Shown: one piece after another, positions 11,701-21,211 of the stretch
Layout: every line of letters begins with the position of its first letter
Position numbering within the stretch: the first letter of the stretch is position 1
Assembly: GCF_026151205.1 (NCBI RefSeq)
Contig: NC_087072.1
Location: forward strand, 22,337,603 to 22,401,602
Direction of reading: 5' to 3'
Source: Bolinopsis microptera
Taxonomy: Eukaryota; Ctenophora; Tentaculata; Lobata; Bolinopsidae
DNA: 64,000 nt
Made by a program: the position numbers and the translations under genes
The notes under the pieces: generated by a model
Database searches by the model: none
Seen by the model: only the letters and a program-made list of their open reading frames with translations
Told to the model about the DNA's origin: nothing

Positions 11701-14700
11701 GTGATGTTGGTTTCGCCGAGTTGGAATGTCAGACTCTCTTTAAGGAGCCTCCCGGAACGGTTGAACACCATCACTGCCGTTTTTTCGATGTTAACGGTTA
11801 GTCCCCATTCGATACAGTAACTGTGTAAAACGTTTAGAAGTTTCTGTAGTCCAGTATGATCAAGGGCAAGAAGTATAAGATCATCAGCCCAGAGGAGATG
11901 AGTGATATTAACATTATTCAGTTCAGGGACGTTGACTTCCTCAGCGTTATCCAGATCTAGGGAGAGTTGGTGGATGAAACACTTGAACAGCTCAGGAGAC
12001 ATCGGGTGACCTTGCTCAGTCCCACAGTGAATGTCGATTGTCTCTGACAATCTGTTCAACAGTTTGATTTTTGCTGAGGAATGTGAATACATCTGCTCGA
12101 TACATTGAAAGTATCGACCTCTTACTCCTAGCTCCCAGAGTTTATAGAGCATGGCATCTCGGCACACAGAGTCGAACGCCTTCGCGTAGTCGACGAAGCA
12201 TCCATATAGCCTCTTTTTCCGTTGCGTTACATACTTTTGGATGCAAGTTGAGAGTGTTAGTATGTGGTCACTCGTCTGTGCTTTTTTACAGAACCCTAGC
12301 TGGTTTATGGTGTCTGGACAGTTCAGTGACCGGAATGTGAGTAGGCGCTGTAATAAGATAGTTGAAAACAGCTTCCCAACATTGCTCGCCACGGCTATCG
12401 CCCGGTAGTTGTTCGGATCGTATACACTCCCCTTTTTGTGCAAGGGGGTAACTAGAGAGGTCGTCCATGGATACTCCCCGAGTTTCAAACAGTGGTTGAA
12501 CAGGTTGAGAACAGCTGACAGCATTGGTTCATCTGACGAAATGAGGAACTCATTCAGGATTTTATCTTCGGCGATGGCTTTCCCTTTCTTAAGGCCTTTG
12601 ATGGCGGTCCGAAGTTCCTCTATTTCGATATCTTTGTCCAGAACTTCCACGAGTTCATGAACACGAAGTTCAGTCTTTCTGCGTTCCGTGAAGTCAGCAG
12701 TTTCTTCATTCGGGAGGGAAGGTTTTGAGTACAGCTCTTTGAAGAATTTACAGAAGTTCATCATATCGAAAACGTCCAGCTTTGAGCCATTTGAGGAGAA
12801 GCTTTTAAGTTTCTTAAAGCGACTCCAGTTTATGTCGCGCCCCTCGTCAACATCACGACAAAGAGATTCCACGAACTTGGCCTTCTTCTGTCTCACGAGC
12901 TTTCGATATTCGCGGCGTTTGTTGTAGTAGCTGTCTCTCAGTTCTTTATCAAGAGGACTTTTACCGTATGTTTTAGCTAATCGATTTAGTTCACGTTTTT
13001 CGATGATGCAGGCAATATCAAACCATGGAGACTTCGGTTTTGCCCTTTTGTATCCCCGAGTTTTCCTATTGAGGGGTTTTTGTTTATGTTTTCTAGGTCT
13101 TGGTAGGGCCTGATCAGCCATATCACGATAAATGCCGACGATGTTTTCATTGAGCTTAATGACATCCTCCTTTTTTACGCAAACAGCTTCAACCAGTTCC
13201 GCGATTCTGCTTGCAAACTGGGGTTCTTTTTGGACATCTAGGAACTGCTGTTTATTCTCTGAAGCATTCTCGTCCCATTTGTGTTTTATTGGGGCTGGCT
13301 GGAGCGAGGATAGAATTTCGTCCGGATCAATTATATAATTATGACTTAGTTTCAGTGTGCATAAGCATGGGCGGTGGTCTGAGAATTTCGTAAGATCTAA
13401 GACCTTAAGACTTTGCACCGATTCCCTTAGCATGGGGGATGCTGTTACGTAGTCTACAACGCTGTGTCCATTGTAATTAATTGAGGTGGGTTCCCCAAAG
13501 ATGTCTCCTAGTGTATCACCATTAAGAATGCTAAGGTTCAGACTGGATATGAAGTCCAGAAAAAGTTTTCCCCTTGGGTTTACCACAGAGTCTTTGCTTG
13601 ATCTTGTTGATTTTTCTGGAAAGCTTGCGATTGTTGAGAAAGCCTCGATGTCAGCTGGAGGTTCATCATCAAAGTTAAAGTTGAGGTCCCCTGTTCTTGC
13701 ATTGAAGTCTCCTAGAACCAGTTTCTCGCCGAGATCTGTGTTTTCAGCAACAAAGTCAATAATGGATTCGAGTGTTGACTGGGTTGGTCCACCATTGCTG
13801 TTTTTCAGTCTCTTTTTGTAGGATGACTGCTCTGGGGAGTCGTATACGTTGATTATTGTGAACTTAAGAGTATCATCAGTGGCGGGGCAAAAAGTCACCG
13901 CTTGAATATCTGGATGGGAGCTTTTTACGGGCTTGAAGTCTCCTGACAGGGATCGATGGACCCCCACACATAGCCCACCGGAGCGCGAGCCGGTTCTAAG
14001 GCTATTGTAGTATTTGAAGTTTGGAAGGTGGAACTCAGCCTTCGTTTCCTGCAGGCAGAATATGTTACACCCAATGAGAAGTTTGACGAAGTCCTCATCA
14101 TCGGCCTTGGGGCCCTCTTTGAAGGACATTGCGTCATGAATGTTCCACGACAAGATCCTCATAAGGTCTTGTTGGTGGCTCGTAGTCCTATCAGATATAG
14201 AATTAATCATTGCGCTTCCTTTTCGGTTTGTATCCAGTTTCGTCCTCGTAATTCCCGTGACTGGTCTCCATGTCTACAGTTCTATAAAGAGAATCACGAA
14301 ACATCAGCCAGGTTTTCCGTTGGCCTCTTTCTGAGAGGAACAGTTCTACGCCATTTTTTCCTGTCCCTTTGTTTATGAATCCACCGAGATTACGATTACA
14401 CGATGTAAAGACACGGTTTCGGTATTTTTGTCCTGATCTGAGGTTGCTCACAAAAGTTGACAGCAAGCCATTAAAGGATTCAATCTCCTCGGTCAGACGA
14501 GGGTAGCCAGGGATTGGGATGATCGCTGATAGGCAGAGTTTAGCCGTTGTCGATTCGAGGATGTTGTAGACCATCTGTTTATATTTACCGAAAAGATCGT
14601 CAGCAGAAAGTTTGAGCCAGAATAGGTCTTGAAATCCTGTATGCACGAACACGACATCTGGTTTTGTGTTTCGCACTTTTGATACGAGGCCTCCTTTCGA

Positions 14701-17700
14701 AATGATATCGTCGACCGAGAAGGCTCGATATGTGCTGATCTCAAAACGACTGCTAAATTTGGTCCCGTCGAATTTGTTGAAAAAATCATCGTGAACAAGG
14801 AGACATTTTCGGTTCGACCGCTGGGTCGGATGTGATCTTCCTCTTGGTGTTTCTGGGCTGGTCTGGGCATTCTCCTTTGGTGATTTTTGTGCTGGCTCCT
14901 TGTGGCTTAGGTTGTTAGCAGATACGGTTTCTCCATGAGTGCTATTTACTGTTGCCACATGGCTAGTTGGGATAGAATCTCCTGTATTTTCAGTTTGATC
15001 TATTCCTGGAGTCTTATCCTTATCAAGATCGGTTTTCTCGGAGGGGGGCTGTGATCGACTACTTCCTTCTGGTTCATGTTGTCGGCATTGGCCATTGGTA
15101 TCGTTGGCTGTTGAAGTTGTGGCTTCTTCCCGGTCCTCCTTCTTGTTTGATGGTTTCCTAGGTCGTTTAGTACCCAGTGGTGATGGGGCTGTCTCACACG
15201 AAAGCCTCGTGTCATGGCTTCCTAGAACCTTGATATTCTGTTGTTTTTTTGTTCTGTCACTGCAGTGATTGCTTGAGGTCTGGTTATGATCTCTTGTCGA
15301 GTTGTCATGTTTAGGTGGACCTCCTGACTTGCCTCTAGTAGGAGCTAGATGAGCACTAAGGCGCCGAGGGGAGTACAGCTGGTTGTTTTCAGATCTAGCG
15401 GAGGAACCAGGGATACTAGGAATAGGTATACTCTGCACTTCAACCTCATCCTCAGGAGGGATCATGTACGCAGACTCCTCGATGACTTCACTTTTAGATC
15501 CTATTCCCTCGATAACAAATTGTTCTTCCTCGATGAAAACCTGCTTGCTTCCTTTTGTTGTTGTTCGGCGGTTGTCAATCAAACATTTCATATCATTATT
15601 AAAGTGTTTAATTGAGTAATTCAGATAGTCGTAGCCATGGGTTTGTTTCAGCATTGTTGCGCAAATATCGGCATCAGTGACCCTCTCTAATTCGTGAAGA
15701 AGACGGTCATAGTTTTTCACTAAGGCATCCACATCCGCCCGTCGTCTGAGATCCGTATATCCAAGGTGGGTAAAGATCGCCTCAGGTTTCGTATCCATAA
15801 TAGTGTTGCAGATGTTGTTAAGGTTTTTTCGGGAGGAAATTGTTCTGAGCATTGATATATCACTATTGATATATCACTCTCAACTAGGTGTGTCTGCCCT
15901 GTGCTAGGATCTAATTGTAATATAAACTATAGAGGCTATTCTCTCTTCGTGGGGAATGGGGATCTAGTTTAAAATTATTGGAAAGGGGTCGTTCACATAT
16001 TACGTAATCATTTTTTGGAACCATTTTTACCCCCCCCCCCCCCCCCTCCGTAATCAGTTTTACACATAGCTATTGTGTCAAAATAACACTAGCGTAATCA
16101 TTCGGAACCCCCCCCCTCAGCTGATTACTTACTAGACGGCGCTCAGCCTGTCAATCCGCCAAATTCTCTATGTTTATGAACATAATAGCCTGGGGTCCCC
16201 AGGTTACTGATTGCGTAATATGTGAACGACCCCAAATAGCTACGCCTGCTTAAAAAAGGGGCAAGACCTGCTTCGTTACTAAATTTAAATATAAACAAAC
16301 TGGTATTATAATTATCATTATTAAACAGGATCGAGCTGAGGTATTCTCCTGGTACTTGAAATTTATATACTCGTTGTCTTTTTATATATAATACTTCTTT
16401 CAGTTACACCAGCAATGTCAGTTCTAAAATATGTACTTCCAATTTCCAGTGTAGTTATAGCGGTGGCAGGATCAGTTACCAATTTTCTTTCTCTATCCTA
16501 CTTTGTCAGAAAAGTTGAAAGAACTTTAAGCTGAATATGTCGGACTTTCTCCTTTCGCTGTTTACAGTCATTAGTGTCGCCTTTTATTTCTGCGAAGGAT
16601 CAATATGTGGCAAGGACAGTATTTCCACCAAAGGTGCAACCGCCGTTTTTGATCTCGCAGTGAACAGTTCTGCTTTTGCTACATGTCTTCTGAGTTTCAC
16701 AAGAACCATCTCTCTTTGCTACCCTTTCTACCAAATCCAGAAGAAGGCAGTTGGGATAGCAGCACTGATTTTCCTTGTGCAAGAAGTTTTGAGGGTCTTG
16801 ATGCGGTTTTATTATCACTATAATTCTGAGACAGAGAAGGAATATATGGACTCTCTGGACTTAGACATTCGTGTTATGATAGTTGTAATTTCATTGATAA
16901 TTGTTGTTAACCTAGTTTCTTCCGTTCTGTCTGTGTGGAAGCTTTGGAGGAACCAAACGAAGCTCGGAGTAACTCCAGTTAACGGTGATAACGAGGGTCC
17001 TCGAACCAACACCAGTCAGAGAGCCACCATCACTATCCTCATAGTCACCATTCTCTTCTGCTTCTTCAATACCATCTTCTGTATCTCCTTGTTCTTCGTA
17101 AGATATTATGAAGAAAATAAGGATGATATTTCACAACCACAAATGCTGTTGCACGGAGTTCCGCTTTGGCTCGCTGTTCCCCTCAACTCAGCCATCAATC
17201 CCATCATTTACTTTATCAGAAAGAAAGACATGAGAAATTATATAATGAAGGACCTTCTGCCTAGATTCGTTTGTTGGTGGAAATAATCCATCAGACAAAT
17301 CAACTAAGGTAGAATAACGTCGCCTTTTCAATCCGTAAACTTGAAAAAAAAAACTTGAGATCAGCAACAGAGTTCTTTACTGAACATTACGAACTTGAGT
17401 ATCACCTCAATTAAGACAAACCGAATAAATAAAAAACATGTCAACATTACTTTCTTACAGCTTTACAGCTCCATTCGCATTGGACTGTGTCCCAAATGGT
17501 CCTTCCAGCGACTAGCAAGATGGCTACTTTGTTAAGAGAAGATAAGTGAAGGTCAGATGAACATAGAAACCGATGGGGTTGCCCCCCCCCCTACAGTTTC
17601 CTTTACACTTCAAATAACAGGCAGGACTATAAAACTCTTTAAGGATAGAAGTCGAGGGAGAATCTCACCGCCTGAAGGCAATGCCTGTGACGTTGTAGTA

Positions 17701-20700
17701 CGCGATGGAAGAAGAAAAACACACCAATTCTTATAGAGAAGATAGATAGTATCCAGAATCCCCGATCAGTGCAAATCTTCACTTTAAAAATCGTACCTTG
17801 GTTTATATCCCCGCTTGTGAATTTGGATTAATTTATTTTGAATCTGTTAAAACTAATCAGCGTTGATCAGAGAATATAATTAGCTAGGGGGGAGGGGGGT
17901 CCACTCTCCACTTCCCGAGCAGATCAATAATGCCTACCATCTACCATTCACCTCAAAATAGTTACTGGTAGGTGGGTCTCCACTCTCCACTGGGGGGGGG
18001 GGGGGGGGGGGAGGGGGGTCCACTCTCCACTTCCCGAGCAGATCAATAATGCCTACCATCTACCATTCACCTCAAAATAGTTACTGGTAGGTGGGTCTCC
18101 ACTCTCCACTGGGGGGGGGTGGGGGGAGGGGGCACTCTCCACTCCCCGAGCAGATTGATAAAGTACCAGTTCATAGGGATGTGCTCCAAAATATTTTGTA
18201 TACACCATTTGAAAAATACAAGTATAAGTTCGCACGTAGATTTAATAATTTAGGTCATCAAAACGTCTCCTAACACGTTTTGAATCCCTTTTAAAGAGTT
18301 AAATATAATAAGTGTACTTCAGAATATAGATGAGAGTAGATTAAACTATTGATACAGGCACTGACCAGACGAGCACTTCTGCTACATCTGGCAACTTATC
18401 TTACCTAGAGCTGAACACTGAGACGTGTCTCCGCCAGCACTGTAAGTGTTGTCAGGGCACGGTTCACAGATAGATGAACCAAGGCGATCCCATAGCCGTT
18501 AAACTTATCCCGTCACATAATACTAGAGGGAATGTAAAATTAATGAAAAAAGGAATTCTTCTAAATTAAGGTTTCTGTCGCTTGTAATGTAGTTACTACT
18601 GGGGGATGAGACTATCATTAAATATCCCAAATAAACTATTATCCAAAAGCTGCGATAAGTTGCCGCTGTTTTGATGAGCGATTCTATTGGCGAAAATAGA
18701 CAACACTTTGATAATTTTACTTTTGAGTTCTTATATAGTTGATGATAATACGCGCATGATGCTCTCAGTTTCTCTGCTCTACAAGAAAGGAGGGGAAATC
18801 ATCCTTTTTCTGATGGGAAAAAGAGTGTTATACATATTTATGAAGCGCAAAGTCATGCTCAAACTATAAGAGTAAGGGGTCGTTAACATATTACATAATA
18901 CATGATGGGAGGGAGAGTCGGAGGGGGTTTCTAAATGATAACGCTAGTGTAACACAATAGCTATGACATGTAAAACTAATTATAGAGGGGAAGAGGGGGT
19001 TAAAAATTGGCAGAAAGTGATTACATAACATTATGACCCTTAAGCTCTGCTACAGATAGCTACGATCTACAAGAGCTATTGGCATTAGAAAGAACAGAAA
19101 GCACAAAGCCATGCTCAAACTACTTCTATACCTTCGTGCTTTGGCCTACAAGAGATATTAGTATTACACAATAACATTAGTGTACGTTCGCAAAGCAGGC
19201 CATTTTTCGTGGCTTACAAGAGATATTAGTATTGCACAATAACATTAGTGTACGTTCGCAAAGCAGGCCGTTTTACGTGGCTAACAAAACGATTAATGTG
19301 TACTACTGAAGATATTTGAGGCTCCAAGGACCACTTAACAATGAACGGTTCCTCAGTAGACATCGGTGAAAATCGGTAAAGCTTTAACTAGGAATCGACC
19401 TAGGTTCCTAGCCTTAACATTTGTCTTTACTTTATGCTCCCTCTCTATCATAATATCATTAGCCTTTCCTTTATATTACCTTTTGAGTTCGTATTTCTAG
19501 AAGACGAAATAACACGTCTTACCGTTAACTGCAAACCGCCAACTTGAAACTCTAAACTTAGAACTTTTTAAACTGACGTTATTTAATTAACTTTTAACTA
19601 TAAAAGTATAAACTCTGAACTGGAAACTGATAACTCTCATCCCACACTTTGTTTCAGGGTAGACAAGTACGTGTACTCCAACTACACCCTAGGATACGTG
19701 CTGACCACTGTCCACTACAAGTACAGTCCCATCAACTACCTCCTCACCTACGCTCAACTTGTCTTTCCACTGGTTTCTACTGCTAATATTATGTTATAAC
19801 AAAAAGAGTTTCTCCTCAATTTATTTGTGATCACATGATGGAGTCATGAATCGTTGAGAGTCAAGATTTAATCAGAAAACAGATATTAAGCAATATGGTT
19901 AAACTGGATACACATTGAATAATATTGCTTTTAATAATAATTCGATCAATTCCCAAATGTGCACCTCCTCCCTTCAGGACTACATAATTGTGCTGCTGAT
20001 TGTGTTTTACATCGCGAGTTGTACTGTCAATGGTATCCGGAGAATAGGAATCTGGTTCTTTTGGATCAAGGTTTCTTCTTCAATCTTTCTTCTTCAATCT
20101 TGTTTGGATCTTCTTGATAATTATAATCATCTTTTCTTGGTTGAGATATGCGATCCTGTAACCAATTTGTAACTTATTTTTAAGTATTCAAGTTATTATG
20201 TGTGGACGTTAAGTGGACGTTCACTCAAAAACTTAACACCAAATTAATAAAACGAGCGTAAGGAAAGCTAATTAATAAATAATGGAGTTTATTAAACTGT
20301 TCAGATGTTCGAGGTGGTCCCGAAAAGGACGATGCCACAAGGACTGCTGCTTCTCTCTGCACTCTTTAGCTACGCTATGGTGGCTCTCAACCAGCTTATG
20401 TTGGTTGCTATGCCAACTTACTCCACCTACGGCAGTCAGCATTACATGGTTCCCGACAACGGTACCATGGTTATAAAACCTTGCGACAACCATGCTCCTG
20501 CAGGTTTTATTTCAAACCTTTTTCAGCAGTCCAGATTAGTCTAAAATACGTTCTATTCTAACAATATAAAATGTTGAATTGTTACCGTACCAGTTTTTTC
20601 TAATTAACACCTTATCAGTGACGTGTTATTATTACACATTATCATGAAGTGGGGTATGAAGTGTAAGGCATTATCCCACATAAGGTATTAATTTGTGGAC

Positions 20701-21211
20701 CCCCGTTTTTCAGGTGAATGCCAACTAACGCAGCTGGCCTCAATAATCACCCGGTTTACAATACATGCTAACCTCTACGGTGCTCTGGTAACTTATCTTC
20801 TCTCCGCATTTGTTGCAGTGAGTCATCCCAAGACTCATGTTTTGGTGTTTGTTCGCTTTTCATTCTTGCTATGATTTTTGTTACAATTTCAACTCAAAAC
20901 AACGTTTTTTAAAATTTAAAAATTCAAATAAACTTTACATCAATGTATTACAGTTATATTTAGAAAAAACCACAATATCTTCTGTGAGGCAAAAACATGG
21001 AAAATGAGAGCTAGAGAAATATTCCTGAGATATATGTTAAATATATGATCAGACCAAGACAACTCGAACCTTCAGCCTCAGAATAATGTAATTTATTTTG
21101 CAGGCCTACGTGATTGGGTTTGTAGTAGCAGCGGTCAGACGGAAACGCTCCATCCTGGAGAAAGCAGCAGGAAACCGAGATGCTGAAGATGACCCTCTGC
21201 TAAATTTGTGA
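5745..21211 (+). CDS. LMBRD1: LMBRD1 homologue, lysosomal cobalamin transport escort protein
   Basis: Twelve exons, all phase-consistent, encode 537 aa (human LMBRD1 is 540): 5745-5822, 5970-6040, 6318-6423, 7238-7370, 8531-8719, 8867-9126, 9336-9493, 19658-19772, 19978-20070, 20305-20503, 20714-20817, 21104-21211. Recognisable family blocks are LLLPVDVFMTSY-K-NGT, DWA..N-I---ILY-YYT, PFAYFFFEE, LLLVGAFV, YSAYGLSAFPFN, RRIGIWFFWI, YGSQHYMV and a short acidic C-terminus ending DPLLNL. Multiple hydrophobic segments fit a nine-pass lysosomal membrane protein that works with ABCD4 in cobalamin export (family knowledge). The start ATG at 5745 is chosen because it begins the first membrane segment directly. 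Intron 7 (9494-19657) contains LINE-A, a GPCR-like gene and alternative terminal exons. Introns 2-4 carry duplicated splice junctions and a 21-bp array. Confidence 0.93.
6041..6110 (+). repeat. Partial direct copies of the LMBRD1 exon 3 start
   Basis: The sequence gttcgtgagtggg..gtgttgc occurs at 6041, 6082 (extended to gcgctct) and at the true exon 3 start (6319). The first copy sits exactly at the 5' end of intron 2, so the intron is bracketed by the same exonic sequence. Confidence 0.8.
6107..6251 (-). repeat. Inverted copy of a neighbouring gene's exon plus splice donor
   Basis: 145 bp that is the near-perfect reverse complement of 4302-4446: most of exon 4 of the dioxygenase-like gene plus its GTAAG donor. 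I noticed a single mismatch by eye. It lies inside LMBRD1 intron 2. Confidence 0.9.
6252..6317 (+). repeat. Acceptor-proximal sequence duplicated again at 7662-7732
   Basis: About 66 bp (gaatgttaaatttatgtag ... aaaaactgaatcag) directly before the exon 3 acceptor recurs in intron 4 at 7662-7732 with a few small differences. Confidence 0.8.
6556..7212 (+). repeat. 21-bp minisatellite, about 31 copies
   Basis: The unit gagtacctagtgcctactagt repeats with little variation and ends 25 bp before LMBRD1 exon 4. The 21-bp period keeps all frames open, which creates long spurious ORFs (YLVPTSE repeats). Each unit contains a GTGAGTA, resembling a splice donor. Confidence 0.95.
7346..7491 (+). repeat. 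Duplicated exon 4 end and donor around a short tandem repeat
   Basis: The last ~20 bases of LMBRD1 exon 4 with its donor (ttacttcttctttgaggaag|gtatt) occur at 7351 and again at about 7467. Between them is a roughly 32-bp unit (ccttatatggtaatgtaact..) in two copies plus a partial one. Confidence 0.85.
9557..9833 (+). CDS. Alternative 3' terminal exons of LMBRD1 (predicted truncated isoform)
   Basis: Two candidate exons follow LMBRD1 exon 7 (ends 9493, phase 2): 9557-9601 (acceptor TTTTGCAG, donor AG|GTGGGT) and 9749-9833 (acceptor AAATACAG, stop TGA). Both phases fit: CT+C, then AG+T. They would replace the last five exons by a hydrophilic 42-residue tail (GEFENMVMAREHAS, then NPDLLAEF...EPTDYLK), giving a 374-aa protein. 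The two phase matches and the polar content argue for real exons, but no transcript evidence is available. They could instead be relics. Confidence 0.55.
9834..10250. other. Intronic spacer
   Basis: Nothing recognised between the alternative exons and the 3' end of LINE-A. Confidence 0.5.
10584..14210 (-). CDS. LINE-A ORF2: endonuclease-reverse transcriptase
   Basis: 1208 aa, uninterrupted. N-terminal exonuclease/endonuclease/phosphatase domain: LSWNIHDA, FCLQETKA, VLGDFNARTGD and SDHRPCLC are the catalytic blocks. The central reverse transcriptase has FVDYAKAFDSV (motif A), GTEQGHPMSP (motif B) and LLWADDLILLA (motif C with ADD). The C-terminus carries a CCHC-like cluster (RICKHC ... DEKHVLTDC). 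It nicks target DNA and copies the element RNA into it (family knowledge). All catalytic blocks look intact, so the copy may be recent. The exact clade cannot be fixed without phylogeny. Confidence 0.92.
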   Translation of the reverse strand: MINSISDRTTSHQQDLMRILSWNIHDAMSFKEGPKADDEDFVKLLIGCNIFCLQETKAEFHLPNFKYYNSLRTGSRSGGLCVGVHRSLSGDFKPVKSSHPDIQAVTFCPATDDTLKFTIINVYDSPEQSSYKKRLKNSNGGPTQSTLESIIDFVAENTDLGEKLVLGDFNARTGDLNFNFDDEPPADIEAFSTIASFPEKSTRSSKDSVVNPRGKLFLDFISSLNLSILNGDTLGDIFGEPTSINYNGHSVVDYVTASPMLRESVQSLKVLDLTKFSDHRPCLCTLKLSHNYIIDPDEILSSLQPAPIKHKWDENASENKQQFLDVQKEPQFASRIAELVEAVCVKKEDVIKLNENIVGIYRDMADQALPRPRKHKQKPLNRKTRGYKRAKPKSPWFDIACIIEKRELNRLAKTYGKSPLDKELRDSYYNKRREYRKLVRQKKAKFVESLCRDVDEGRDINWSRFKKLKSFSSNGSKLDVFDMMNFCKFFKELYSKPSLPNEETADFTERRKTELRVHELVEVLDKDIEIEELRTAIKGLKKGKAIAEDKILNEFLISSDEPMLSAVLNLFNHCLKLGEYPWTTSLVTPLHKKGSVYDPNNYRAIAVASNVGKLFSTILLQRLLTFRSLNCPDTINQLGFCKKAQTSDHILTLSTCIQKYVTQRKKRLYGCFVDYAKAFDSVCRDAMLYKLWELGVRGRYFQCIEQMYSHSSAKIKLLNRLSETIDIHCGTEQGHPMSPELFKCFIHQLSLDLDNAEEVNVPELNNVNITHLLWADDLILLALDHTGLQKLLNVLHSYCIEWGLTVNIEKTAVMVFNRSGRLLKESLTFQLGETNITSVREYCYLGITFTLNGSSAVAQNKLKQKGLRSYFALKSSIDLRHFRRTIVFKLFDALVVPIVTYGCQVWLPETLFVRNYQDNINTKSLLKETARDPLEKLHLSFLKWTLGVGRKTSNASVWGDTGRCPLVIKASKQVFGYFNRLEQMDRAGCTSLARQAFIEQRTLNLPWYKGIEDLRQSLQSVSSRRLTYPNQFKTALRSTFINCWNEERQNNRKLSFYNTIKSEFTAEAYLNLQLSGEEVKRLAQFRMSAHKFNIETGRYAINRENPLSRICKHCSSSDLEAVGILAELPMFEPIIEDEKHVLTDCSLYDDLRRNIGQQARTMITSGAETFADLFKDILLIRETARFLSKVNKRRFPPSDRKEKEGPST
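14203..15852 (-). CDS. LINE-A ORF1 with two SGNH-esterase-like domains
   Basis: 549 aa. A C-terminal domain (about residues 350-480) has the layout of an SGNH hydrolase, as in CR1-type ORF1 proteins: KCLLVHDDFF in the GDS position, KPDVVFVHTGFQDL in the GxND position. The N-terminal ~75 residues (KPEAIFTHLGYTDLRRRADVD ... FNNDMK) align with the second half of that domain, implying a tandem duplication whose first copy is truncated at its start. Between them is a long polar linker rich in S, T, K and E. The classical catalytic residues look replaced (HDD for GDS; FQDL for ND), so activity is doubtful and binding is more likely. Confidence 0.75.
   Translation of the reverse strand: MLRTISSRKNLNNICNTIMDTKPEAIFTHLGYTDLRRRADVDALVKNYDRLLHELERVTDADICATMLKQTHGYDYLNYSIKHFNNDMKCLIDNRRTTTKGSKQVFIEEEQFVIEGIGSKSEVIEESAYMIPPEDEVEVQSIPIPSIPGSSARSENNQLYSPRRLSAHLAPTRGKSGGPPKHDNSTRDHNQTSSNHCSDRTKKQQNIKVLGSHDTRLSCETAPSPLGTKRPRKPSNKKEDREEATTSTANDTNGQCRQHEPEGSSRSQPPSEKTDLDKDKTPGIDQTENTGDSIPTSHVATVNSTHGETVSANNLSHKEPAQKSPKENAQTSPETPRGRSHPTQRSNRKCLLVHDDFFNKFDGTKFSSRFEISTYRAFSVDDIISKGGLVSKVRNTKPDVVFVHTGFQDLFWLKLSADDLFGKYKQMVYNILESTTAKLCLSAIIPIPGYPRLTEEIESFNGLLSTFVSNLRSGQKYRNRVFTSCNRNLGGFINKGTGKNGVELFLSERGQRKTWLMFRDSLYRTVDMETSHGNYEDETGYKPKRKRND
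15985..16233. mobile_element. MITE-like element with 26-bp terminal inverted repeats
   Basis: Left end ggggtcgttcacatattacg.. and right end ..cgtaatatgtgaacgacccc are inverted repeats matching at 25 of 26 positions. The element is 249 bp, non-coding, with two long C runs. Its right half contains the dispersed motif family also seen near 40.4, 51.35 and 55.8 kb. Confidence 0.85.
16415..17286 (+). pseudogene. Rhodopsin-class GPCR, single exon, one frameshift
   Basis: From ATG 16415 the first transmembrane segment reads VVIAVAGSVTNFLSLSYFV and ends at TGA 16532-16534. The rest continues in another frame from 16537 with TM2 (MSDFLLSLF, Asp 2.50 position), a DRY-region equivalent (SFTRTISLCYPF), TM5-TM6 and a TM7 motif (NSAINPIIYFI, NPxxY class). 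Together they form a full seven-helix receptor of about 290 aa. A single indel at about 16531-16536 separates TM1 from TM2. The gene is nested in LMBRD1 intron 7, same strand, and is intronless. Either it is a recent pseudogene or the assembly has an error there. Ligand unknown. Confidence 0.75.
17287..17883. other. Intronic spacer
   Basis: No gene seen; contains A- and C-runs only. Confidence 0.5.
17884..18170 (+). repeat. About 120-bp tandem duplication with G-runs
   Basis: Two full copies and one partial copy of a unit starting ggtccactctccacttcccg and running through ctggtaggtgggtctccact into a run of up to 20 Gs. Confidence 0.9.
18171..18875. other. Intronic spacer
   Basis: Nothing recognised. 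Confidence 0.5.
18876..19039. mobile_element. Diverged relative of the 15985 MITE-like element
   Basis: Ends aaggggtcgttaacatattacataat and gattacataacattatgaccctt are imperfect inverted repeats resembling the ends of the 15985-16233 element. Possible TTAA/TAA target duplication. Confidence 0.6.
19141..19280 (+). repeat. 68-bp direct tandem duplication
   Basis: ggcctacaagagatattagt ... aagcaggccatttttcgt is followed at once by a near-identical copy. Confidence 0.9.

Larger units (their letters stand above)
10254..15876 (-). mobile_element. LINE-A: two-ORF APE-type non-LTR retrotransposon
   Basis: Contains ORF1 (14203-15852) and ORF2 (10584-14210), overlapping by 8 bp (ATGATTAA). The 3' end on the minus strand finishes in about three copies of TTTGAAATCC (10254-10285), a short-repeat tail instead of poly(A), as in CR1/L2/I-like groups. 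The 5' end appears truncated or degenerate: ORF1 starts in the middle of an SGNH-like domain, next to a duplicated gatatatca motif. The element is inserted antisense in LMBRD1 intron 7. Confidence 0.85.
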
